From Funneliformis mosseae (lineage: Eukaryota > Glomeromycota > Glomeromycetes > Glomerales > Glomeraceae): 11,988 nucleotides of DNA. Numbering within the stretch: position 1 is the stretch's first letter; each line of letters begins with the position of its first letter. Location of the stretch: NCBI GenBank assembly GCA_910592005.1, contig CAJVPP010003320.1:1-11988 (forward strand), in the 5' to 3' direction. The notes below the pieces were generated by a model. The model was not told the origin of the DNA. It ran no database searches and saw only the letters and a program-made list of their open reading frames with translations. This document shows, piece after piece, positions 1 to 8,733 of the stretch. Both the position numbers and the translations under genes were made by a program.

Positions 1-664
1 TAAACATCTCTAAATTTTCTTGTTTAGAAAAAAATTCCGCATTTTCCGTTTTCCTCATATCTAGATCCCTTACTGCAGCCATTGCACCATTACATCTTTG
101 TAGTAAGAGCCCACATAACTCTTTATTATGTTTGGCTTTTTCATATAAATTGATAATCTCTTCTCCTAGTTTAATAAATGTTGTGACGAAGGGCATAAAT
201 GTTTCGAAATTTTGAGCTACACTACATGCTCCTTTTATTGTTGCCATCGTTCCTGAAACAAAGATTTCTGATGCAGCCTCATTTGTTTCCTCGATAGTCA
301 TTCTATTCAATGCACCTGATACTCCATTATCGTCCTGAGATATCATGTAGTTGGCTGGAAAAAATGGATTCATATTATCTGGTTGATTATTATACGGCAA
401 ATGTTGATAATATTGCAAACTGTTATAATATTGCGGATTCCAAGTATTATATTGATCATTGTAATTGATAACGGGATTTGACGGTGAAGGGCAAGAAGAA
501 TGATATGGAGATAGAGACGGGGTCGAGTTTGCATCATCCATAATTAAATCATCTGTTCTATGAATATTGATACGAGGTACCTTTGGTTCTCTTTCCGCAT
601 TCGTTGATTGATCATCATAAATAGATTGACGTTTTCTAATATTTTTTAAAATATTGAAGCTCAT
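1..664 (-). CDS. Kinase/Sel1-family protein, 5' part only (paralogue of the gene at 1513-4122)
   Basis: An uninterrupted frame runs from ATG 664-662 to the left edge of the window (221 codons, no stop, no intron needed), so the gene is partial at its 3' end. An in-frame stop (TAA, 688-686) lies just upstream, which fixes 664 as the first ATG. Residues 1-20 are basic (NIRKRQ). Residues about 60-80 are Ser/Pro-rich (PSLSP), and residues about 80-125 are rich in Asn, Tyr and Gln. From about residue 143 the frame aligns with residues 115-192 of the next gene, about two thirds identical by hand count; shared blocks include AQNFE, LYEKA, LLQRCN and RKTEN. This segment resembles the first helices of an MLKL-like four-helix bundle. 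The kinase-like and Sel1 parts expected from the paralogue would lie to the left. The function is unproven. Confidence 0.82.
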   Translation of the reverse strand, partial: MSFNILKNIRKRQSIYDDQSTNAEREPKVPRINIHRTDDLIMDDANSTPSLSPYHSSCPSPSNPVINYNDQYNTWNPQYYNSLQYYQHLPYNNQPDNMNPFFPANYMISQDDNGVSGALNRMTIEETNEAASEIFVSGTMATIKGACSVAQNFETFMPFVTTFIKLGEEIINLYEKAKHNKELCGLLLQRCNGAMAAVRDLDMRKTENAEFFSKQENLEMF

Positions 665-1512
665 AATTATAATAATTACAAATATTTAATTTGAAGTGAA
701 AAAAAAAAAAAAAAAAAGAGTGAGACAACCGGGGCGGAGCTTGCTTTCTTTTTATAAAGTTAAAAAAATGCATTCATCCAAAAACGGATAAGCTTATTTT
801 CAAATTATTTCCATTTTACTTTGTTATAAAATTTTTTTTCAAGAACGTCTAGAAGTCTATAATGGTTTCTAGATTTTGAAACAGAATAAAGTTTCGGAAT
901 AACCAAAAACACTACCGGTTCGTTATATAGGTCTTGTACAACAACCAATTTATGTAACGGGTAATTTAAAAATCGACATTATTTTATTTCCTTAAATGGA
1001 AATTGCCCAAAAAGTACATTCGTTTTAATCTAGAAAGAATGATTTAACGTTCCATGTAGAATTTTTTTTTTTTAGACGTTTTAAAGATTTTAAAATAGTA
1101 CAAGAAACTTATTAATAAATATAACCAGATCAAAAAAAAATATATATATATATATTTATATTATCAAAGAAAGTTGATTCGATTTTCGTCAAAACTAAAA
1201 ACGCCAATTCGCGAGGTCTTGACAGTTTTCTTTGACATCGAATTTCATGTGAAATGATACAAAATATCAATGGTTGCTAATTTACGTCCACAACTTCTTT
1301 CAAATGGGATTAGTACATATTGGCATGATTTGCTAATTAAAGATATCCAATCTGTAAAGTCTTATTTTTTAACTAGTTGTGGCAATATAAAATGTCTCAT
1401 TCATAAAATTTATATTTATTTCGTTTGTTAAAATAAGTTCCGTACTCAATTTTGGAAAAGCTAAAAGCTAACTAATAAAAATGGCTAATTATTTACAAAA
1501 AAAAAATTACTA
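665..1512. other. Intergenic region between the two tandem kinase-like genes
   Basis: These 848 bases hold no convincing gene. They contain the promoter of the left gene near 750-760, an A19 tract at 699-717, an A9 plus (TA)7 microsatellite at about 1132-1154, and presumably the 3' UTR of the gene that ends at 1513. A possible polyadenylation hexamer, AATAAA on the minus strand, lies at 1420-1415. A 53-codon plus-strand ORF at 1270-1431 is discussed as a weak finding. Confidence 0.6.
751..758 (-). promoter_or_regulatory. TATA-like box upstream of the left kinase-like gene
   Basis: TTTATAAA lies about 90 bases upstream of ATG 664, a plausible distance for a TATA box and a short 5' UTR. Between the two are a GC-rich island (CTCCGCCCC on the minus strand, about 731-739) and a long homopolymer (poly-T on the minus strand, poly-A on the plus strand) that would sit in or near the 5' leader. 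The site is assigned from sequence and position only. Confidence 0.35.
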
Positions 1513-4122
1513 TTAAAAGGGAATATTACATTTATTACACATTTCTTTAGCCTTAGGATGATTCTCGAGAGCAGCATCTTTTAAATATTTCGCGCCTTGT
1601 TCCCTATCTTGTTCAATACCATTACCACCTTTCCAATAAGCTTTTCCAATAATATACATAGCTGTAGTATTTCCCTGATGGGCCGAATCTTTTAAATATT
1701 TAAAAGCTTCTACAAAATTTTCATCAACACCTTCACCATTCAGTAAACATAATCCATATCTCAATTGAGCAGAAGGATTTCCTTTATCAGCCGTTTCTTT
1801 AAATATTTCTATAGACATTCTAATCCTTTCTTTTTTATCAATTTGTTTCAATTCAGGAATAATTTCCCCATGATGATAATAATAATATCCTAGCCAATAT
1901 TTCGCTTCAATATTGGTTGATGAATGATACTTAAAACTTTGCCATGCCAATTGCTTATTCCCATTTTTTGATTTATGAGTACGAATCGCGTCGTTAATCG
2001 GAAGAATTGTAATGGTGACAAATGATGGAGGCAATGGATTCGGATAATCCATTGGTAAATTTTCTTCAGATTCCCCAGCATAGTCTTGGGTCGTGATAGA
2101 GTGGTTTTTTTTACTCAATTTGTGAAGTTTTCGACAAATTTCGGATATTTTAGGACGACATGCCGGTTCGTATATCATGGCTAATTGAAATTTAAGATGG
2201 GCAATGAAAAACAAATACTGTATATCTAATAAAAAAAATTAAAATAAATTACATCAACTCACCATCTTTAACTAATTCTTTCCATTTACGTGGCACTTCG
2301 TTTGAAAATTGTAGACAGTATCTGTCATTAACACGTTCTCTAATACCGAGAAGAACGTCCGATTTATTAAGATCAGAATGAGGTTTTTTTAATTCGGCAA
2401 TTTCCCACAATAATGCCCCAACACTGTATAATAAATAAAAATTTAATTTTTTTTTTTTTTTTCAAATATAAGAGAAAATAATTTTTTTTTTTACCTGTAG
2501 ATTTCGCATTTAGAATCATAAGGAGGAACTAAAGGAGAGGTCGTTTTTTTTCTATCATTTTCTATTATTGATAGTTTTTCCGGGGCCATATATCTCACAT
2601 TTTCGATGTTTGGAGAAATATTCCTTGTAAGTTCTGAAAATTTCCTGCTTAAACCAAAATTTGCTATTTTTGCATTATGATCATTGTTTACTAAAATATT
2701 CGCCGACTGAATATCTCGATGAAGGATCTAAATAATTTTTTTAAATATAAATATGAAAATGCTAAAACAATCTTATTTTGAAGAATTTAAATTTTAATTT
2801 ACCTCACAATCGTTAAGATACGATATACCGCAGCAAATATCCAAAGCGAATTTAATTTTGGTTTCCCAAGTCATCATATCTCTAAAACGAGTATAATATT
2901 CGTGTAGATTTCCATGCTCCATCCATTCAGTAATCAAATAATATTTGGAATTTTCTTGAGCAACACCAAAAAATCTTATAATATGTTTAGAATTTTTTAA
3001 TTTTTTAAGGATGTTAACTTGTCTCCTGATTTCAATTTGAGATTGATCCGATGCGGTATTAGAAAATTCTTTAAAAGAATAATCAATTCCATCGTTAATA
3101 CGTTTTTCAATCTTTTTGGTAGGATAGATGCCGGTTTGTTTATATTGATAACCAACGAGTAATGGTTCATTTTCATCCAAGATTTTAACTTCAGATGAAT
3201 CTAAAATTTTGTTTTTCCTAGTTTGTCTTTTAAATTCTTGGGCACTCCCGGCTACTGAATTCACATCATTGAAAAAATTTTGTTGAGATTGTCTGTCATT
3301 AGGGACGTCATAAAATGATAATTTCTCCATGATCTGTTTCATATCATTTTTCATAGTCGCCAAGTTATTATTGGATTGTATGGTGAAGGTAAAATTCAAA
3401 CTATTCATGAATCCATCAAATTCTGCTATAAGGTTTTGAAAAGTTTCTCCGATATTATTGGTAAAGAAGAATTTTTTAAATTTACTTAATTGACTAACAT
3501 CCCCTATAAAGTTTCGAATTTTTTTTATGCAAAATATAAACTCTTTAAATAAGTCTAAATTTTCCGTCTTAGAAAAAAAACATTTGTTTTCTGTTTTTCT
3601 TATATATAAATCTTTAACAGTGGCCATTGCGCAATTACATCTTTGTAAAAGGGAACTACATAATTCTTTATGATGTTCAGCCTTTTCATATAATATTATT
3701 ATTTCCTTTCCTAAATTAAAGAATATTTTGATATATGGTGAAAATGCTTCGAAATTTTGAGCTATACAACACGCTCCTTTTGCTGATGTAAGTGCTATTG
3801 AACCGTATCCTTGTTCCAGTTCTGACGCGCTTTCACAATCATCCATGTCCATGATATTATCTAAACTCATTTTATTTAATTCATTTGATACTTCAATGTC
3901 ATCCTGCTGATAACTTGGAGAATTCATTTCTCGTGAATTGAAGTAGGAGTTTGATGGTGATAGCGATGGTGATGGTGAAAAATTAGACGGGAGACTTGTA
4001 TCAATATTCATGCCTGAATCATCATCACAATTGACAATTTCGATACGAGGATTCTTCGATCCTCTTTCCGTTAATTGATCCTCCTCATCATTCGCTTGAC
4101 GCTTTTTAAACATTTTTTTCAT
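1513..4122 (-). CDS. MLKL-like helical domain + predicted pseudokinase + Sel1 repeats, 4 exons, 793 aa
   Basis: Exons: 4122-2803, 2727-2495, 2423-2263, 2180-1513; all three introns are GT-AG (75, 71, 82 bp) and the joined frame is exact (2382 nt). TAA at 4131-4129 precedes the ATG. Residues 1-110 are disordered-looking, basic then Ser/Pro-rich. Residues about 120-250 form predicted helices like the MLKL N-terminal bundle (IRNFIGDVS, FKKFFF, FQNLIAEFD), followed by a possible brace helix at 252-270. The kinase-like domain is at about 310-590: Lys351 in YSFKEF, helix-C RRQV (Gln368 where Glu is usual), HRDIQSAN (443-450), NFG for DFG (463-465), MAPE (487-490), IYSVGALLWEI and PACRP. No GxGxxG loop is visible. 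Sel1-type repeats occupy about 646-788 (ADKGNPSAQLRYGLCLLNGEG and two to three relatives). Sel1 repeats usually scaffold protein complexes. The order of domains is clear; the MLKL likeness and loss of catalysis are inferences. Confidence 0.85.
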
Positions 4123-4227
4123 GATTGGTTAACGAATTATGAAAATGTTCTTTGAAAAAAAAAAAAGTTCAATAACATGAAAAGTTGGTTTTTTAAGTAA
4201 AAAAAATAAAATAAAATAAAAATATTT

Positions 4228-4251
4228 TTTTTCGGAGTTTTGACCGAAAAA
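4228..4251. repeat. Small inverted repeat upstream of the kinase-like gene
   Basis: TTTTTCGG (4228-4235) and CCGAAAAA (4244-4251) are perfect reverse complements separated by 8 bases. It sits about 105-130 bases upstream of ATG 4122. It could be a transposon footprint or a binding-site palindrome, or chance in AT-rich DNA; nothing else supports a function. Confidence 0.3.
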
Positions 4252-4463
4252 CCTCCAAAGCAATTTAAGTAACATTATCATTTTATATTTGGAAATTTTC
4301 TGGAAGATGAAGAGAAGTTTCTAAAGAAATCGGATGTGCGGATGATTCACTCCGAGAATCTGTATTGGAAATTTTTTCATTGTGAATTTTTTTTTTTAAA
4401 GAAAAAAAAAATATGTTGACCCTTGCTTATTTATTTGGTTTTTTTTTTTTACACAAGACGCAC

Positions 4464-5034
4464 ATGAAATTTCTATTTATATTGTTATGCTGCTTTGTTT
4501 TCAACGCCGTCTTGGCAAAACTTTCGATGTTCTGTGATACATTCTAAATGGATTAATTAAATTAAAAAAGAACCTTCAAACCGTTGTCATGTGATTATAT
4601 AATTTTTTTATAACAAATTTTTTTTTTCTGACATATGGTACGCCAAATTTGGCAATAAAGAAATCAATTGCATATTTGAATGTAAAAAAAACCGCGTTTG
4701 ATGTCAAACATTTGTGGAACTTTCCGAATCGTTCTGTACATTTTTGAAGAAGCATTACATCCGATACATAAAAACATGCCACGTCGAATTGAAGCATTAA
4801 ATATAAATTGACCGGATCTGTAAAGGTTCTTTATATCATGATGACGAAGGTCAATTGTTACGTGACCAATTTTACGACTATGTTATTGTCGATGACACCA
4901 AGATATATTACTTACGGAAATGCAAAAGATTCGTGAAAATTTTAAAAGAAACAATGTTATTTCCAGACACTGGAATGGCTATCCACAGATTCAACTTTCA
5001 TCATGCACGTCTTTTTTTTTTATTTTTTTGTTAG
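4464..5034 (+). pseudogene. Possible decayed or unrecognised small secreted-protein gene
   Basis: ATG at 4464 opens a 27-codon ORF ending in TAA (4545-4547). It has a textbook signal peptide: basic start (MKF), hydrophobic core (LFILLCCFVF) and a cleavage-like site after AVLA. Downstream, a single different frame reads as protein-like sequence from about 4627 to 5034, broken by only three stops (near 4702, 4795 and 4801). Its last part (4807-5031) is open for 75 codons, with blocks such as DDEGQLLRDQFYDYVIVDD and cysteines in CIFECKK and KTCHVE. No good splice pair joining the signal peptide to this frame was found. It may be a dead gene, a gene with introns I cannot resolve, or a short secreted peptide followed by unrelated DNA. 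The family is not recognised. Confidence 0.3.
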
Positions 5035-5138
5035 ATACATTTATATAAGGTTATTTCAGAAGGGTACTGAAACCCATTTTTAGCATTTTCTTTTGATATA
5101 GTGACTAACATAATAAAATTTAAAATAGAGCTTGGCCT

Positions 5139-5156
5139 GCCGAAATAAATTTCGGC
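5139..5156. repeat. Perfect 18-bp palindrome, possible transposon end
   Basis: GCCGAAAT-AA-ATTTCGGC: two 8-base arms around a 2-base centre, followed directly by CCGG. This local GC-rich palindrome stands out in AT-rich surroundings, as the ends of MITE-like or other inverted-repeat elements do. No matching second end or target-site duplication was found in the window. Confidence 0.4.
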
Positions 5157-5378
5157 CGGAATTAATATTCTTTTAAAAATTTATGATCTTAAAAAGGCAA
5201 ATATGTCACGTTTAAATCATATGATTTTCAAGTTTTATTAATTTAACCATTGAAATATGATAAGTTTGGGCTGTATTTGCTTGTCGTGAATGAACCTAAC
5301 AAATATTTATATGTTGAAACTCAAATTTTTGATATAAAAACTCAATCCCATAATTCTTTAATTCAATGTACTTATTCT

Positions 5379-5384
5379 TTTATT
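5379..5384 (-). terminator. Candidate polyadenylation signal of the tRNase Z gene
   Basis: AATAAA on the minus strand (TTTATT on plus) begins 16 bases downstream of the tRNase Z stop codon at 5400-5402. A second hexamer occurs at 5239-5234. The hexamer is common by chance in such AT-rich DNA, so this is a candidate only. Confidence 0.3.
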
Positions 5385-5399
5385 TTTAAAAGATTAAAG

Positions 5400-6340
5400 T
5401 CAAATTTCATTATCACTTTCCTCATTAGCTTCCTCACTTCCATCTGAATACAATACCTTTAAAGCCTTAACGAATTTTGGAAGTTTGTAAAACTCTCCAA
5501 TATTCACCTCCATTAAATCAAAACTAATTCCTACAATACCGTGATTATCCGTAAATACAGGAACTTTGGGATACCTTTGACTAAAATGAGTTAATAGCAA
5601 AGCATGCGCATTCATCCTACCAAATTTGTTTGAACAGATAATTTTTTTTTTTGTTTTTAGATAACGTATTTTAAATTTAAAAAAATAACAAATTCATAAT
5701 AATCAAATTTACCTTTTTCCTATCGAAACAGCTTCCTCAGTTGTGCTATGCAGCTTATTTAATGCTTCCTCAATCAAATCATTCTCAAAGGTTGCCTCAT
5801 GAATCAAAAGTGTAGCATCCTTACCAACGCGCACGAGATCATCGCAAGGACGCGTATCACCAGAATAACTTTATATCGAGGATATTCATAAATTATTACT
5901 TGGTAAATGGTTTAAAACATATTACTATTCAGCAACTTACACGATTTTCCAGCCATCACGATGTTCGAGACTTATTCCAAAAGAATTGGGACAATGAATT
6001 GCCGCAACTGTTTCAACTTTACTAATTCCCATATTATTCTTTAAGTATTGTAGGCTGCAATTAAAAACTTTAAGAGTTAGTTTAAAAAATAATCCACGTA
6101 AAGAATATTTATAAACTTACCTATCTAAGCCAAAGTTTGTTCCTTTTTGTTTCGAAAATAAAAGATCTTTGTTATTTACGAATTTAATTTTATTGATTCC
6201 AAAATTTTCAACATCACTATATTCCTGAAGCCATTTCCATAATCTGGTAGGTCCAAGTACAGAAATTGCTGCATTTTTTTCGCCCAGATGCAACTATTAT
6301 CTTGCAAAAGTTAGAACCATCAAAAATTAGGAAACGTAAA

Positions 6341-6374
<34 letters not shown>

Positions 6375-8733
6375 AATTACTAAATAATTATGTACCTGAT
6401 TCCATTTACTCAAGACTCTAATTATTCCAAGGTGGTGATCTGCATGCATATGCGATATAAAAATGCATTTCAAATTACTTATACAATTCTCCAAACTTAT
6501 CTGGCCATCGCCATGAGGATGACCATATGGACCGAAATGCCGCAACATTGATCCAAATGTTCCCTCCCCAACGTCGAGAAGGATAAATCCATTATTCGGA
6601 ATGGTAATCAAACTTGCACTTACTAAACATATAATTTCGTGAGTAAAACATCTTGTAGACTATTCAAGAAAATAAAAGAATTTACCATTTCGATATTTTG
6701 AGGGCAAAGTAGATCCTGTTCCAAGAGTTGTTACCGAAATATCTCTTCCAGGAATATCTTTTGCTTCTGATTGTGAATTTATAATATCACGCTTAACTTC
6801 TTTCACGACATTTAAATAATCATTTAATCCATTCAAAGATTTTACAGCTTCTGAATCAGGATTGTTGTGATCAAATGGAGGATCTATCTGTGAAGTGTCG
6901 ATCTTAAAACTCGGCTCTGTTTGGTACATCATCATTGGAACAGCAAATGATGTCTTTTTTGGAATATTTCTCACTAAAATTTCAGATATAATTATTAAAA
7001 AAAGTCAAAAATTAAATCTTAATTTCAAGAAATTTCTAAACAAAAAGAGAATACAAACATGATTTAATATCTTTGGCAGGTATATTTGAATAATATGGGA
7101 CACGAAAGATTTTTTCATCAATTTTAGATAATTTCAATTGGCTAAGCGCCGAGCTGTGATAAATAACTCTTTGAGGACCATATTGCTCATTTGCAATAAC
7201 ATGCTAAAAAAATTTTTTGCTTAAAATTAGATACTTTCTCATTAACTCAGGACATTATTAATCTCACCTCAGTTTCTGGTCCAAACTTCTTCATCCATTC
7301 CTGATACCTCTGATCTTCCAACACATCATTACCAATCATATGTACTATAACCCGAGGTTGCAATTCCTTATTACTTGTCTGATATACAGCAAATTCAGGC
7401 GAATCGAAAACGGAGGAAATATACGAAATGGAAGGAATATCCACAATCATAAAAATCTAAATGTTTTAAAAAAAAATTTTAAATTAATCGAGAATACAAA
7501 GATTTATTAACACAAGCTATTATTTGATTCTTACCAAGCCCGGTCGTGATGGTCCAAGAACTTGATGAGGATGAACTGTAGTTCCGTTTGGCGCAACGAC
7601 AGAATTTCCTTTCACTAATTCAGCTTTTGTACATAATCAAAAATATATTAGCGAAAATAAAGTTAACAAACGCAGGATTACAACTTTTATAAAAAATTTA
7701 CAATATTGTCGTCCAGGGCTCAATCCTAAAGCTTTGGCGGCCAGTGGATCAAATTTTCCTTTGTAATCAGGTCCTTTACAAATGTAAGCTATAGAAGCTA
7801 AAGAAGGTTGAGATTTTGGCAACCTTTTTGGAAATAATTCCCTTCTACGATCACGTACTGAATCGTCATTATTTGAACTCCCCGCTGATTGAGGTTCATC
7901 AGGAATATGCATGGCAATATCAATATCTTCATCAATTCTAGATTTTTTCTTACTGAATGATCTAGGATCATCTGATCTTTGACTTTGATTGAACATCAAT
8001 GATAAAATTTCCTTTTTGTATTTTAACGCCGAATCAATTTCATCGCTCTGCAAATCTGAATCTCTCTCACGTTTTGTACCAGTTTCAGGCTTTTGAGCGG
8101 AAGAACTAGTTGAATCAGTGTTCTTCAATTCTTCAGGATAGAGAAATACCGGAAGAACAGTCAAATTATCATCCGTAAATTTCATCCCTTCTTTTTGAAA
8201 TTCATGTGTCCTTACTGACATTGTCGTTCTAATAATGATTCATCGAATGTTAACTAATTGTCAAATTTCGTGTAACAAAATAATTATAACATGATATATA
8301 TTTAGTTTGCCTCAAAACGAAACTTCTGGTAGCCGTAAGAAAATGAGTCAAATTCTCTCCGCCAAGAATTTGTATCTCCTTTGACCCTGCGTCAGCCAAT
8401 GTGAGAAGCATACCTAATTTTAATGGTGATGAATGAGAAAGAGAATATATATATATATTTTAATATCAACGCTGCTTTTATCATTCCTACATAAACAATA
8501 TCATTAAATGATTAAGTACCTGGAAGACCTCCGACACATTCCCAATTTATTCTAGTAAGAAATATATTTTTCGTCTTTACAAGCCTTAATTTGTTTTGTA
8601 GACAAATTCTCTGTGTTCCTTCACCACAATTAAATAAATATTTTTGACTGCCCCTCTGACCATCATAATGAACAAACACCGAAGGAGGGACGTCATAAGT
8701 TCCACTTCCAAGGATTTGAATGTAGGATTTCAT
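5400..8733 (-). CDS. TRZ1: Long-form tRNase Z (ELAC2/Trz1), tRNA 3'-end endonuclease, 12 exons, 813 aa
   Basis: Exons: 8733-8520, 8413-8311, 8228-7702, 7623-7535, 7456-7268, 7203-7059, 6973-6686, 6622-6396, 6293-6121, 6054-5941, 5868-5713, 5616-5400. The joined frame is exact (2442 nt). At 813 aa it matches the long family (human about 826, yeast about 838). The enzyme removes 3' trailers from precursor tRNAs in nucleus and mitochondria. The N-terminal half is the inactive beta-lactamase copy ([34 protein letters not shown]) and carries the tRNA-binding flexible arm at about 253-281 ([13 protein letters not shown]). The active C-terminal half has [24 protein letters not shown] (His576, His578, Asp580, His581), His672 in [15 protein letters not shown] (Asp694), HEATF (His713) and LTHFSQRY (His752). 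A charged linker with KKKSR lies at about 140-245. Intron 2 appears to be GC-AG; the other ten are GT-AG. The start at 8733 is the first ATG in frame, but translation may begin earlier. Confidence 0.95.
6341..6376. repeat. T14-A22 homopolymer junction inside tRNase Z intron 8
   Basis: Fourteen T are followed directly by twenty-two A within the intron at 6395-6294. The tract can fold on itself as a perfect A/T hairpin. The same T-then-A or A-then-T pattern recurs at 8966-8989 (A10 T14) and 11732-11755 (T11 A13), so it is a habit of this genome. Exact lengths may be sequencing-sensitive. Confidence 0.85.
8229..8310 (-). other. TRZ1: Apparent GC-AG intron (tRNase Z intron 2)
   Basis: The only join that keeps the frame between VGGLPG...RSFVL and [10 protein letters not shown] uses donor AG|GCAAAC (GC at 8310-8309) and acceptor TTATTAG (AG at 8230-8229), giving an 82-bp intron and Arg106 across the junction. 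Nearby GT dinucleotides (at AGT, GTT, TGT) fall in the wrong phase for this acceptor. The other possible acceptor (CAATTAG, 47 bases further upstream) leaves an in-frame TGA. Confidence 0.7.

Larger units (their letters stand above)
5035..5399. other. Intergenic region downstream of tRNase Z
   Basis: No gene is supported here. The stretch holds the 18-bp palindrome at 5139-5156 and the probable 3' UTR of the tRNase Z gene. A plus-strand frame from 5250 runs through the last tRNase Z exon in antisense and is not considered a gene. Confidence 0.55.

Noticed and set aside
1242..1255. Small palindrome ATTTCA-TG-TGAAAT
   Set aside because: Short AT-rich palindromes are expected by chance in this composition, and nothing around it suggests a function.
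665..1512. Search for tRNA-like or other structured RNA in the gaps between genes
   Set aside because: No GGTTCGAATCC-type T-arm with matching stems was found here or in the other intergenic regions. The GGTTCG hits (near 916 and 2164) lack the rest of a tRNA.
1890..2081. 63-aa minus-strand ORF
   Set aside because: It overlaps the last exon of the kinase-like/Sel1 gene in another frame on the same strand; the Sel1 frame is clearly the coding one.
2181..2224. Alternative acceptor (TTTATTAG) for intron 3 of the kinase-like gene
   Set aside because: It lies 41 bases further upstream and would insert sequence before MIYEPACRP. The acceptor at 2182-2181 restores the family motif KDAMIYEPACRP in exact frame.
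4576..4797. 73-aa minus-strand ORF
   Set aside because: It has no recognisable domain and no promoter or splice support, and lies antisense to the protein-like plus-strand frame. It cannot be fully excluded, but neither strand shows an intact gene here.
5250..5447. 65-aa plus-strand ORF
   Set aside because: Its 3' end is antisense to the final tRNase Z exon, and the rest is AT-rich 3' flank with no domain.
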